A stretch of DNA of 64,000 nt from a virus: positions 17,817 through 81,816 of the IMG/VR virus record IMGVR_UViG_3300047496_000213; one strand, written 5' to 3'. The notes below the pieces were generated by a model. It ran no database searches, was not told the origin of the DNA, and was given only the letters and a program-made list of their open reading frames with translations. Within the stretch, counting starts at the first letter, position 1. Each line of letters opens with the position of its first letter. Below, one piece after another: positions 7,647 to 15,921 of the stretch. The position numbers and the translations under genes are program-made.

Positions 7647-8321
7647 ATGTCTTCCGAAGCGGTTATTGTTCTAGAAGCTGGAACGGTCGTAGATCGTTCA
7701 AAGCTAGCATCTATGTCGAATGAAAAAATTGCTGAGATTATGGCTGATCTGTATAAGACTCCCGATGCCCGCGTCGTTTTCACGGATAACGCTGCTCGTT
7801 TTTTCAGCGTTGATTCGGTGTTGGCCGCATTGGAGACTGATACTGCGCCGCATCTTGATTTGTTGCTTGCATATAATTCTTTGCAACTGGCTTCCGAAGA
7901 TTTGGCGGCCGTTGAGCGTTCCATGCGTGTTAAGAAATATGTCAGAGATACTATCAAGGAACGTATAAAGTCTAGTTTGCCTCTTTACGTTTTTGAGACT
8001 GTTCCTTCTGATTGGAATATTGATACGAACCTCACGATTACATCGAGAATCATTCGTCGAGTCAACAGAGGGGAATGGGAATCTTATTCCATCGGCGTGA
8101 AAACTTGTGAATCTCTGTGGCTGCATGTTGCTCCGCTTTGGGCAAAGCAAGTTCGCCACTTGGATACGTATTATGTTCGCGCCAGCGGTTATAATGAATC
8201 GACTCGCGCCACCGATACCAATGTTCAAATCGGTTGCCAAACGGTGCAACGCTATGAATTAGAGCAAGTAGCTCTCAAATTCGGCTGGGCCTTCCCAACG
8301 ACTGCAACAACGGAGCAATAA
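7647..8321 (+). CDS. Unknown soluble protein (224 aa)
   Basis: ATG 7647 is chosen because AAGGG lies 7 nt upstream; a TTG at 7626 would add seven residues. The N-terminal part (residues 15-85) is acidic and helical. The C-terminal half is beta-rich with many Thr and Tyr. No known motif is seen. It is directly followed by a small membrane protein with one base between stop and start, so they are probably co-expressed. Confidence 0.7.
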   Translation: MSSEAVIVLEAGTVVDRSKLASMSNEKIAEIMADLYKTPDARVVFTDNAARFFSVDSVLAALETDTAPHLDLLLAYNSLQLASEDLAAVERSMRVKKYVRDTIKERIKSSLPLYVFETVPSDWNIDTNLTITSRIIRRVNRGEWESYSIGVKTCESLWLHVAPLWAKQVRHLDTYYVRASGYNESTRATDTNVQIGCQTVQRYELEQVALKFGWAFPTTATTEQ

Positions 8322-8322
8322 T

Positions 8323-8613
8323 ATGAAGAAATTCTGGCTTTGGTCAAGTGTCGGTGTTGGTTCTATCGCTGTCTTTCTTTGGATGACGGGAATTATCGGA
8401 TGGACCGACAATGGTGCCACCAGACGAGCCCTGGCAGGGTCAGGATATACCAATGTCCAAATTAAGGGTTATCCCTTGTTTGGAATTGGTTGTGATCATA
8501 CTGACACCGTTCGAACCAAGTTCGAAGCTACTTCCTCTACCGGTGTCAAGATCACTGGTGTCGTTTGTAAGGGTTGGGGTTTTGGTAAAGCTTCAACCAT
8601 TCGCACGTTCTGA
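8323..8613 (+). CDS. Small membrane-anchored protein (96 aa)
   Basis: One hydrophobic segment (about residues 8-26) is followed by a short domain containing GIGCDHTDTVRTKFEAT and GVVCKGWGFGKASTIRTF. Related small proteins with a Cys in each half are found in many phages and bacteria as uncharacterised membrane or periplasmic proteins. The two cysteines could form a disulfide if the domain faces the periplasm. A short hairpin terminator follows. Confidence 0.65.
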   Translation: MKKFWLWSSVGVGSIAVFLWMTGIIGWTDNGATRRALAGSGYTNVQIKGYPLFGIGCDHTDTVRTKFEATSSTGVKITGVVCKGWGFGKASTIRTF

Positions 8614-8645
8614 TCTATCGCGTAATGTTCAGATGTAAGGAGAAT

Positions 8646-8662
8646 GGGAGTGCTCCCTTTTC
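8646..8662 (+). terminator. Probable weak terminator
   Basis: GGGAG-TG-CTCCC followed by TTTTCT. It separates the small membrane protein from the HNH genes. Confidence 0.4.
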
Positions 8663-8666
8663 TAAC

Positions 8667-9236
8667 ATGCAAACAACTTCTGAAAAAGTAATTGAAATAT
8701 TAAAAAACAAACATCGGTTGGATACACGATATTTTTTTGGTAATTCAACAATAAATAAATCCTCAATTCAATATGCGGAAAAAATAGCTGACGATTTGGC
8801 TAGAAACTGGAAACATTCATATGATAAAATCAAAAGAAGAACTTCGGTCCAACGAAATATTCGTATGATTTTATCAGAAGCGCAAAACCACAGATGTTGC
8901 TATTGTGGTTTTGCGTTTTCATATAGAGACATTTATGATAGTCGAGGAAAAAATAATATTAGAACCGCAACTTATGAACATGTAATAAATGTATCAGATA
9001 TTGAGTGCTCCAAAAATCAAAAACGAAAGTATCTCGATTTTTCTAATATAGCTATAGCCTGTAATTTATGTAACTCGATTAGAGCTAAAACGACGTTCGA
9101 TGCCTATCAATTTTATGATTGGGTTCAAAATCATTTAGACATCATCCAATATATCGCAGATGGTAAAATTAAAGCAAATCGGAAAACAATGCTGCCATAT
9201 TTTGGAAAAGAGTATTGTCGGCCAGGATTTAAGTGA
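8667..9236 (+). CDS. HNH endonuclease (189 aa)
   Basis: Zinc/HNH features are in order: HRCCYCGF (C-x-x-C), TYEHVINVSD (the HNH histidine), and NIAIACNLCNSIRAKT (N plus C-x-x-C). Such proteins are usually selfish homing endonucleases. ATG 8667 is preferred because an earlier ATG at 8625 lies before the terminator hairpin. Its TGA overlaps the ATG of the next HNH gene. The two share SEAQNHRCCYCG, so they look like tandem duplicates. Confidence 0.75.
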   Translation: MQTTSEKVIEILKNKHRLDTRYFFGNSTINKSSIQYAEKIADDLARNWKHSYDKIKRRTSVQRNIRMILSEAQNHRCCYCGFAFSYRDIYDSRGKNNIRTATYEHVINVSDIECSKNQKRKYLDFSNIAIACNLCNSIRAKTTFDAYQFYDWVQNHLDIIQYIADGKIKANRKTMLPYFGKEYCRPGFK

Positions 9237-10168
9237 TGACCGATACTTATAAAATAGCGAAAACGCGTAAAAGATTGTTGGAATCTCAAAATCATAGATG
9301 TGCTACCTGCACTAAATCTATAGAGTTTGATACATCTGGATGTATTGTTTTTAATAGACTGCAACCACGGACATATAATAATAGTGTTGCGTTATGTTTA
9401 GAATGCTCAAGTCGTCAAGGAATATATTCATCCTTGATGGAATATTATAATGATATGAATCGGTATAGTCAAAAAATAAAACCTGAGCAAAAAATATATC
9501 CAGATCATCCGAAGATAGTTATAACTAAATTAGCGAATTTGTGTTTAAAAAATAATATTCATTTTCAATATTGGGTTTTTAATATGGAGAATTATAAGTA
9601 TTGTCCACCTGAGTTTTTAGACGCGGTAGTTGAAGCATTATTCAGAAGACTTCAAAATAAATTAAGTATTGATGACGCTCTGTCAAAACGACGGAAAATG
9701 ACTGTTTCTGAAGCACAAAATCATCGTTGTTGTTATTGTGGATATCGTTTCACACATGAAGAACCAGAAAATTCAGTAAGAAGTTGGTCATGGGAACATG
9801 TCGTTGATCGCAATGACAAAGAACGTGAACGCACACATGAATATGATAATTTGGTTATCGCTTGCCATTTGTGTAATTCTCTGAGAGGGAAAACACATTG
9901 GTCTGTCGAGATTTTTTATGATTGGATAAAAAATAATTTAGAATTTTTATATTCCTCGGCGGAAAATGAATGGAAAAATTTTGCTGATTTAGTTCATATA
10001 ACTCAAATATACGCTATTGATAATGGACTTAACTGGGGAACTGAACGATTTTCTACTCAAGAATTATGGGTTCCTTGGCGGATAAGAAACTTGATTAATG
10101 CAGAAAGTCCTGATATAGAATGTCCAAGTTCCTCCATTCCAGGGGTGGATATGGAAGAGCCCGCGTAA
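9236..10168 (+). CDS. HNH endonuclease with two HNH-like modules (310 aa)
   Basis: The N-terminal module (SQNHRCATCTKSI...CLECSS) keeps the cysteine pairs but lacks a clear His motif, so it looks decayed. The C-terminal module (about 155-230) is complete: HRCCYCGYRF, SWEHVVDRND, LVIACHLCNSLRGKT. The start overlaps the previous stop (TGATG). A terminator follows. It is probably a homing-type nuclease. Confidence 0.75.
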   Translation: MTDTYKIAKTRKRLLESQNHRCATCTKSIEFDTSGCIVFNRLQPRTYNNSVALCLECSSRQGIYSSLMEYYNDMNRYSQKIKPEQKIYPDHPKIVITKLANLCLKNNIHFQYWVFNMENYKYCPPEFLDAVVEALFRRLQNKLSIDDALSKRRKMTVSEAQNHRCCYCGYRFTHEEPENSVRSWSWEHVVDRNDKERERTHEYDNLVIACHLCNSLRGKTHWSVEIFYDWIKNNLEFLYSSAENEWKNFADLVHITQIYAIDNGLNWGTERFSTQELWVPWRIRNLINAESPDIECPSSSIPGVDMEEPA

Positions 10169-10171
10169 TGG

Positions 10172-10201
10172 AAAACCCTCATTTTAACGAATGAGGGTTT
10201 T
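10172..10201 (+). terminator. Rho-independent terminator
   Basis: AAAACCCTCATT pairs with AATGAGGGTTTT across a 6-nt loop. It follows the HNH pair by a few bases. Confidence 0.85.
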
Positions 10202-10216
10202 CTGTTGAATATTGAG

Positions 10217-10315
10217 TTATAATTCTAAAATATTATCGCTACCATAGTAATCAATGCGCCAAGCTATAATTTTATCTCCTTTTTCTAAGTTATCTTTTGC
10301 GGTAATTACATACAT
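10217..10315 (-). CDS. Possible small ORF or remnant (32 aa)
   Basis: In the gap between the HNH genes and the gene at 10429, the minus strand encodes MYVITAKDNLEKGDKII followed by WRIDYYGSDNILEL. It looks protein-like but short, with an in-frame stop upstream and no clear ribosome site. It may be the end of a decayed gene. The rest of this gap holds only the terminator and the promoter at 10391. Confidence 0.25.
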   Translation of the reverse strand: MYVITAKDNLEKGDKIIAWRIDYYGSDNILEL

Positions 10316-10390
10316 AATTTCTGCCTATGGCAAAATGTTTAACTACGATGGTTGTGCTCATCGTTTGAATCTTTATTTATCTTATCTCTC

Positions 10391-10419
10391 TTGACAAGTC
10401 AATATATTGCTGATATTAA
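10391..10419 (+). promoter_or_regulatory. Sigma70-like promoter
   Basis: TTGACA (10391-10396), a 17-nt spacer and TATTAA (10414-10419). ATG 10429 is 10 nt further, so the leader is at most a few bases. Confidence 0.55.
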
Positions 10420-10428
10420 TAAAATAAA

Positions 10429-10707
10429 ATGAAAAATGAAAATGAAATACAGATGGATTTTTATCAAAAATGTGCTAATCTCTTCGGGCTCGAAAGCGAT
10501 TATAAGCCATTTCCCTACAGAAAAAGAACTCGCTGGAACAATCGTTCCGCTGGTAATGGCCGCTACGAAGGTAGAGGATTGATCAGAATGTTCTCTCCAA
10601 CACTAATTATCGTCACTCTGCATAATCCAAAATTGACCGGACAATTCAAGTCTGGTGACGAAGCCTTATTGGCTATTGAACAAGCATTGGTAATAGCCAA
10701 TGGCTAA
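10429..10707 (+). CDS. Unknown small protein (92 aa)
   Basis: A soluble, basic N-terminal half (PFPYRKRTRWNNRS, GNGRYEGRGLIRMF) is followed by a beta-strand pattern (LIIVTLHNP) and a C-terminal helix. It has its own promoter. No family recognised. Its stop overlaps the convergent cargo-type gene by 4 nt. Confidence 0.6.
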   Translation: MKNENEIQMDFYQKCANLFGLESDYKPFPYRKRTRWNNRSAGNGRYEGRGLIRMFSPTLIIVTLHNPKLTGQFKSGDEALLAIEQALVIANG

Positions 10708-11279
10708 GCCCAGCTAACTCCCATATTGTTCTGCTGAGCATAGTCTAATATTTTCATTAAAGTGCTGATGTATCGAGTAATTTGAGTGTCATCAACACCA
10801 AAATCTAGCATTTGCGGCCCTGTTGTTATTCTTGGAATATCACCGCTTCGATCAACTTTACGTTCGCCTTTGAATTCGGTTGGTTCTATTTGATAGGATT
10901 TAGTATCACCATTCATCAACCGGATTAGTCGTCTCTTAATGGTTGGTATTTCATTCGGCGGAATCCATCCCGAGTAGTCATCACACTCCACTCCCAACAA
11001 ACTACATACGACTTGCATATTTCTATTGGAAACATTCATCATCGGAAAATTATATATTGTTTCTGTTTCAATTCCGGTTCCTTGACAATACGGGCAAATA
11101 TTTTTTCTACCGTAGAATTCACCATATTTTGTATCAGAGCACTCTGAACAAGGCTTTTCCATTTTCTCGGAACCATTTGGTGGAAAGTCGATATATTTTT
11201 CCCCATCTCTTATAGATAGCACGGCGGGATGAAAGTCTACACTTTCAGTTATCTGGATCGCATCAATAAAGTTTCTCAT
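10704..11279 (-). CDS. Zinc-ribbon cargo-type protein with capsid-targeting-like leader (191 aa)
   Basis: It starts MRNFIDAIQITES, giving an I-T-E cleavage site. Residues 42-68 hold two cysteine pairs (CSEC and CPYCQGTG), like the DnaJ-type zinc ribbon or a treble clef. The remainder is unfamiliar. A GATAAATA box lies 7 nt before the ATG. I group it with the leader-bearing proteins; the zinc site is seen, its role is not known. Confidence 0.55.
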   Translation of the reverse strand: MRNFIDAIQITESVDFHPAVLSIRDGEKYIDFPPNGSEKMEKPCSECSDTKYGEFYGRKNICPYCQGTGIETETIYNFPMMNVSNRNMQVVCSLLGVECDDYSGWIPPNEIPTIKRRLIRLMNGDTKSYQIEPTEFKGERKVDRSGDIPRITTGPQMLDFGVDDTQITRYISTLMKILDYAQQNNMGVSWA

Positions 11280-11285
11280 AAAAAT

Positions 11286-11293
11286 TATTTATC
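11286..11293 (-). promoter_or_regulatory. T4-late-like promoter box
   Basis: GATAAATA on the minus strand, ending 7 nt before ATG 11279. Confidence 0.55.
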
Positions 11294-11300
11294 TTATGCC

Positions 11301-11328
11301 TTGACGAATAATCGATTCGTGGTATCTT
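11301..11328 (+). promoter_or_regulatory. Sigma70-like promoter
   Basis: TTGACG, a 16-nt spacer and TATCTT, followed 40 nt later by AAGGAG and ATG 11378. It is divergent from the late box at 11286. Confidence 0.45.
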
Positions 11329-11377
11329 ACAAATATAAGCGATCAACGGTATCGCATTCGCAAAGGAGATCAACATC

Positions 11378-12727
11378 ATGGAAACCGAGACCCGTAGCAT
11401 TTTCGAAATTCCCGCCGAGAATATGTCAAAGTTTCAAGAGCAAATGGTGAAGTTGTCAAAGAAATCAGTTCGTCTCATTGGCCTTCCCATCGCTCCCCTG
11501 GTCTTCAGCCACGAGACCCGCGAGATGGCGGACGGTCAAAAGCATCGCGTTTATAGTGTCATGCTGACTGCCCAAGTCCCTCAACTGGAAGGCTGGACTT
11601 TCGTCGCTCGTCTCGATCACGCCAATGAAACCGGGACTGTTATTCGGATGGTTCCCAATACGGGCGTTGAACTTCCTGAACAATATCGCCACGCTAAGAA
11701 TACCACGTGCGATCATTGCCGTGTTAATCGTTACCGGCGCGACACTTTTGTCATTCGTAATGATGAGACTGGTATCTTTAAGCAAGTCGGAAGCCAATGT
11801 CTGAAGGATTTCTTCGGTCATGACCCCTACAAGATTGCCAAGCTAGCCGAATTGCTTGGTTATGCCGATGAATGCGCTCGGGGCGCCACGCATTTCGATG
11901 GTCACGCCGACCTTCGTTTCATCGATCTGGAAGATTTTCTTAACTACGCCGCCCATTCTGTTCTTACTAACGGTTGGGTTTCTGGAAAGGCCGCTTTCGA
12001 AAATGAACGGCTGACTTCGACTCGGGAAAATGCTTCAATCATGATGCACATTGATTCCGAAGCTCGTCTTCGTGGCCGCTCTGCTGAAACTATCATCACC
12101 GAAGCTGACCGCGCTCTTGCCGCCGCCGCTCTGGAATGGGCACAAAGCCTTGGTGAAAAGTCTTCTCTGAACGATTACGAGCATAACGTTCTCGTGATTG
12201 CCAATGCGACCATGATCGAGCCTCGCTCTATGGGTATCGCTGCTTCCATCGTCGGCGTTCATTACATGAATGTTCAACGGAGCCAACCTACGGTTTCTCG
12301 CACCGCCGAAATCAATAGTTTTCACAAGGTTGCAGAATTTCTCGCCGCCGCCAAGCCTAAGTTTCCGAAGATTCGCCTTCAACTGGAAGACAAGCGTCCT
12401 ATCGTCCTTTCGGTGGCCGGTCCCGATGCTTCGTGCCCTGGTACGATCAACATCACTGATGGCGGTCCTTACGGATCGAATATTTGGTATGGCCGCGTTT
12501 CTCGGGATGGTAAGTGGACTCGCAGCAACAAGGTGGATCAATCCACAATGACCAGTCTCGTCACTCTCTTGACGGCTCTGGGTAATGATCCGGCTGGCGT
12601 GGCCGCGTCTTACGGACATCTTACCGGCCATTGTTGCATGTGTAATAGGCCGTTGAGTGACGAGCGTAGCACCCGCATGGGTTATGGGTCTACTTGTGCT
12701 AAGAAATGGAATTTGCCATATAATTAA
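11378..12727 (+). CDS. DUF6011-like zinc-binding protein (449 aa)
   Basis: The C-terminal end carries GHCCMCNRPLSDERS and GYGSTCAKKW, the pattern of the DUF6011 domain (C-x-x-C...G-x-G-x-x-C). A second cysteine set (CDHCRVNR ... GSQCLKDFFG, about 111-147) lies in the first third. Large proteins of this kind occur in phages and plasmids without a known role; nucleic-acid contact is plausible. The AAGGAG site is strong. Codon use is clearly more GC-rich than in nearby genes, which suggests acquisition from another source. Confidence 0.7.
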   Translation: METETRSIFEIPAENMSKFQEQMVKLSKKSVRLIGLPIAPLVFSHETREMADGQKHRVYSVMLTAQVPQLEGWTFVARLDHANETGTVIRMVPNTGVELPEQYRHAKNTTCDHCRVNRYRRDTFVIRNDETGIFKQVGSQCLKDFFGHDPYKIAKLAELLGYADECARGATHFDGHADLRFIDLEDFLNYAAHSVLTNGWVSGKAAFENERLTSTRENASIMMHIDSEARLRGRSAETIITEADRALAAAALEWAQSLGEKSSLNDYEHNVLVIANATMIEPRSMGIAASIVGVHYMNVQRSQPTVSRTAEINSFHKVAEFLAAAKPKFPKIRLQLEDKRPIVLSVAGPDASCPGTINITDGGPYGSNIWYGRVSRDGKWTRSNKVDQSTMTSLVTLLTALGNDPAGVAASYGHLTGHCCMCNRPLSDERSTRMGYGSTCAKKWNLPYN

Positions 12728-13248
12728 CTACGAGAAATATGTTTCCAAGTTCTGTTATTTCTTATGTCACAGACAGAACTTGGAGATATTCCGTATAGCT
12801 TGGCTGTTTCTGTGGTAGAAATTTCCATTTTTAAAATATTTATAACATCTTTTTCGGACAATTTGGCATGACCGCCTCTTTCGCCTCGCGCCCAATTTGG
12901 TTCCTTATAAGGACGTATTATTCTTCTTCTTTCTGGAACCTGTAAAAATTTTAATTTTTTTCTTTCCAAAAATATTATGGCTCCGTCGTAAAGATAATTG
13001 TAGAATTGAATGGTAGTTTCCTTAGAAGTAAAATTAATATAATACGCTCTGTTGCCACATTTAATAGAATTTTTCATTGGTAGAATACATTGTAAATCTT
13101 CAGCAAACTCCAAACTTGCCGTACAAATATTAGCTTTGCATAAAGGTTTTCCATCCATACGCCAAAACACACAACCATCGGCATCAAACACGCCTCGTAT
13201 AAAATGTTTCACTACCATATAAAATAAAATGCTTGACTTAATCCTCAC
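12724..13248 (-). pseudogene. N-terminally truncated LAGLIDADG endonuclease fused to a HTH tail (174 aa frame)
   Basis: Only the second LAGLIDADG motif (FIRGVFDADG, about 17-26) remains; the first motif seen in the homologous protein at 4694 is absent. The C-terminus adds KLSEKDVINILK and a HTH (TAKLYGISPSSVCDI) ending RTWKHI, a repeat typical of homing nucleases. The start is uncertain; a Met at residue 11 is possible. It could dimerise as a one-motif enzyme, but I favour a remnant. Confidence 0.6.
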
Positions 13249-13297
13249 GCATGATAATATTTTCTTATAATTTCATGATAATATTTTCTTATAATTT
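13233..13297 (+). promoter_or_regulatory. Promoter with a perfect 24-bp duplication
   Basis: TTGACT (13233-13238) is followed after 16 nt by TAATAT. The unit CATGATAATATTTTCTTATA plus ATTT occurs twice, at 13250-13273 and 13274-13297, duplicating a TATAAT element. Either copy could serve as a -10 box. Confidence 0.5.
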
Positions 13298-13309
13298 ATG
13301 GAGAAACGT

Positions 13310-13507
13310 ATGTCCAAGAAAACTCTGAATGAAAGAATTCTTGAGGCCGATTTTTGGGGCAACAAATACCTTGGGGATTTCAACGAACTGGTTGAATCTG
13401 GCTATCCTGAATCTGGTTCTAAAGCGCAAAAGCTTTACGGTAAGGGTCAATTCTGGCTTGATCGATATAACCTTCTCACTGGAAATGGCGAGAAGGAGCC
13501 AAAGTAA
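13310..13507 (+). CDS. Unknown small protein (65 aa)
   Basis: ATG 13310 has GGAGAA upstream; an earlier in-frame ATG at 13298 would itself overlap that site. The protein is charged and probably helical (TLNERILEADFWGNKYL, KLYGKGQFWLDRY). Its TAA overlaps the ATG of the next gene, so they form a unit. No family recognised. Confidence 0.65.
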   Translation: MSKKTLNERILEADFWGNKYLGDFNELVESGYPESGSKAQKLYGKGQFWLDRYNLLTGNGEKEPK

Positions 13508-14142
13508 TGACCGCGCAAATCATTGATCAGGAAACTATCGACAAGGTAATCAACGGCGTAGACTATGGTAAGAAGCCACGGTTGCTCGCCCGCTCTCCGG
13601 AATATATTTTGATTTGGATTCCCACCCAGATGATAGCAATCAAGCGTAAGATTACCCGCGAGACAATTACTATTTGTGCGGTCGCGAGGCTGTCAGGAGC
13701 GGTCTTTTTAAACCATGCTACCGCGATAGATAAAATCTTTGGAAAGGGTTCCTACGTCCTTCTGGCGCCGAATAAAACGGTAGTTTTTGACGACTGCAAG
13801 CCATGGTCGATTTATGGAAATGAAGTTCCGATTGGCCCCCACAATTTCGGATATTCGGCCGAGATGGAAAAGAAAGTCATTCGTGACCGGCTGAAGGCTG
13901 AAGGTATAACAGATGAAACCGCGCTGCATTTTGCCGTGGAAACCGCCTATATCGAGGCTCATAAAAACGACTTAACCCTTCGTGAGCGTCAGGATATTTG
14001 GATGGCTAACTTTGTTAAAAAATCCCAAGAACCTAAACCGGTTATTTTCACAAAAGAAGAAATTGAATTTCTAAAAGATCATTTTGATATGGCGAATGAT
14101 CCGACAGCACAAAGCATTTTGGCCAAAGTTAGGAAGCTATGA
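13507..14142 (+). CDS. Unknown protein (211 aa)
   Basis: It is translationally coupled at both ends (TAATG in, ATGATGG out). The N-terminal 100 residues are beta-rich (YILIWIPTQMIAIKRKI). The C-terminal half is helical and charged, with a KAEGITDETALHFAVE segment. No catalytic motif or membrane segment is seen. It sits in a three-gene operon at 13310-14507. Confidence 0.65.
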   Translation: MTAQIIDQETIDKVINGVDYGKKPRLLARSPEYILIWIPTQMIAIKRKITRETITICAVARLSGAVFLNHATAIDKIFGKGSYVLLAPNKTVVFDDCKPWSIYGNEVPIGPHNFGYSAEMEKKVIRDRLKAEGITDETALHFAVETAYIEAHKNDLTLRERQDIWMANFVKKSQEPKPVIFTKEEIEFLKDHFDMANDPTAQSILAKVRKL

Positions 14143-14507
14143 TGGACACAAAAGCGGGTTATCTTCTCAAGATCAATACATGGGAAAATGATCTTGACTA
14201 CGAAACCACCACCGAACTTAATGGTTTAACGGCTGATGAGGTTAATTTCTATCTCGATATTGCCTTTTTATTTCATAAGAACAAAAATCATAGACCGGGT
14301 GGATATGGTAATAGCGACATAAGTTCCAATTCGGATAATCTTTACGAAGAGATTGACGCTATAATCGAACTTGCCAAGGTTAAAGGTGTAACCATTCCTA
14401 AGAAGTGGGTAGTTGATCCGGAATTTGATTATCGAGTGTTCGATAGTTTCCAAGTTCTGTTTTCTCCAGAACCGATTAAGGACGTAACCGAAACTTTTTT
14501 CAGATAA
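14139..14507 (+). CDS. Unknown small acidic protein (122 aa)
   Basis: The first ATG overlaps the stop of the preceding gene; a second ATG at 14142 is also possible. The protein is acidic, with a Gly/Asn/Ser-rich loop (RPGGYGNSDISSNSDN) in the middle. No recognised domain. Third gene of the 13310 operon. Confidence 0.6.
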   Translation: MMDTKAGYLLKINTWENDLDYETTTELNGLTADEVNFYLDIAFLFHKNKNHRPGGYGNSDISSNSDNLYEEIDAIIELAKVKGVTIPKKWVVDPEFDYRVFDSFQVLFSPEPIKDVTETFFR

Positions 14508-14588
14508 TATGAACCTGTGTCACGATATAAAGTCTAAATTGTGTGATACAATCAAGCTATAATAACCAATCTTACATAGGAGAATATA

Positions 14589-15278
14589 ATGAACAATCTT
14601 GAAAACATTAAGAACCGCATTCGTGCTCTTAGTGAGATGACTGTAACCAATGGTTGTTCTGAAGCGGAATCCTTGACTGCCATTAATATGGTGGGAAAAT
14701 TGCTTGCCAAATATAATTTGAGCATGACGGAATGTGAACTTCGCGAAGAACTTTGTGAAACTTCATCAATTCATACTGGGTCCAAGCATTCTACGGGTAT
14801 TGCTTTTGCTGTCGTTGGAATTGGAGAATTCACGGACTGCAAGGTTTGGACTTCTCGATCTTCTACGCAAGTTTCCTATAATTTTTTTGGACAAAAGTCT
14901 GATGTAGAAATGGCGTTGTATCTTTATCGTGTCATGGTCATGGCCATGACGACAGAACTTATGGCATTTAAAATGTCTTCTATTTACAATGGGTCAAAAA
15001 GTAAGAGGGGAGCATCATCTAATTTTTTGAAGGGTATGGGTATTCGAATTTCCAATCGTTTGAAGGAAATGAAGAATCAAACGACGTTCAATGAAATTGA
15101 CTCTCGCGGCAATGCTCTTATGGTTCTCAAAAGCCAACTGGTTAATCAGCAATTTTCCACGTTAGATTTAAAACTTCGTAGCAATAAGTCAATTTTGGTT
15201 GGTAATGATGCGTTCTTTGCTGGTAGTTCTGCCGGAAATCGAGTAAACATTTCTAGGCCCATTGATAATAGAGGATGA
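14589..15278 (+). CDS. DUF2786-like protein (229 aa)
   Basis: The N-terminal 50 residues (KIR/NRIRALSEMT, NGCSEAESLTAINMVGKL, AKYNLS) match DUF2786, a helical domain found in phage and bacterial proteins of unknown role. The remainder (DFFGQKSDVEMALYLY-like, about 95-120) fits the associated downstream domain. A good AGGAGA site precedes the ATG and TATAAT lies upstream (about 14559-14564). Confidence 0.75.
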   Translation: MNNLENIKNRIRALSEMTVTNGCSEAESLTAINMVGKLLAKYNLSMTECELREELCETSSIHTGSKHSTGIAFAVVGIGEFTDCKVWTSRSSTQVSYNFFGQKSDVEMALYLYRVMVMAMTTELMAFKMSSIYNGSKSKRGASSNFLKGMGIRISNRLKEMKNQTTFNEIDSRGNALMVLKSQLVNQQFSTLDLKLRSNKSILVGNDAFFAGSSAGNRVNISRPIDNRG

Positions 15279-15284
15279 ATTCGA

Positions 15285-15683
15285 ATGAATCTTGTCGGCG
15301 CGAAAATTGAAGAAATTGTTGGTATTATCAACTACATTTCCAAAAATGGAGAATGGAAAAAAGTTAATGAATATTGGTTAATGACTGGTTCTATTGCCGG
15401 AATAAATTTAACAGTAAGACAAAAATATTATGACACAAGACTTATTAGTATTTCTATATTAGGCAGCGGATGGTTAGTTTCTTTTGCCGTAAACAAACGA
15501 AGACCACATACCTTTCCCGCTGATAAAATTTCAGTAGATTGTTTCCTTGTTCTCCCCCTCGTATCCTTTACGGACGAGACGTATCTCGAAAAATTTTGTT
15601 TACATTCTGAATGCGTATTAAGTCCAGAACTGTTTAAAACACAAATGTCATTATTAAGGCTGTTTAATAGCGAATGGAGTTGA
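15285..15683 (+). CDS. Unknown protein (132 aa)
   Basis: It follows the DUF2786 gene after 6 nt, so it is probably in the same operon. It is beta-rich, with alternating hydrophobic strands (GSIAGINLTVRQKYY, LISISILGSGWLVSFAV) and three cysteines in the C-terminal half. No family recognised. Confidence 0.6.
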   Translation: MNLVGAKIEEIVGIINYISKNGEWKKVNEYWLMTGSIAGINLTVRQKYYDTRLISISILGSGWLVSFAVNKRRPHTFPADKISVDCFLVLPLVSFTDETYLEKFCLHSECVLSPELFKTQMSLLRLFNSEWS

Positions 15684-15719
15684 CTTATTTTCGAATTATG
15701 ATAAATTATATCATATTCG
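15680..15719 (+). promoter_or_regulatory. Promoter overlapped by an imperfect palindrome
   Basis: TTGACT (15680-15685) and TAAATT (15702-15707) have 16-nt spacing. CGAATTATGATA (15692-15703) mirrors TATCATATTCG (15709-15719) with one bulge and covers the -10 box, as an operator would. Confidence 0.4.
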
Positions 15720-15732
15720 AAGGAGAAATATT

Positions 15733-15921
15733 ATGTCCAAACGCTCCAATGCTCAAGATAAACGCCGCCAAGTCCGCCGGGCTTTGAACTCTGCCCCTGA
15801 ATTCTTCGGTCGTCTCGGAAATAGTCGTGCTCGAAATATCGGTTATGGTTCTGGCCTGTCATCGTCTTACATCAAAGATACTTCTAAACGTAAGTATAAT
15901 GATCATCTTGGTGACAACTAA
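15733..15921 (+). CDS. Small basic protein (62 aa)
   Basis: A strong GAAGGAG site precedes the ATG. It is very rich in Arg, Lys and Ser and has no hydrophobic core, suggesting an unstructured nucleic-acid-binding protein. Its TAA overlaps the ATG of the 2H-like gene. Function unknown. Confidence 0.65.
   Translation: MSKRSNAQDKRRQVRRALNSAPEFFGRLGNSRARNIGYGSGLSSSYIKDTSKRKYNDHLGDN

Noticed and set aside
9131-9364. Minus-strand ORF inside the HNH pair
   Set aside because: It lies antisense across the junction of two coupled HNH genes with clear zinc motifs.
12035-12631. Long minus-strand ORF (198 aa) inside the DUF6011-like gene
   Set aside because: It is explained by GC-rich third positions of the plus-strand gene, which carries the zinc motif and a strong ribosome site.
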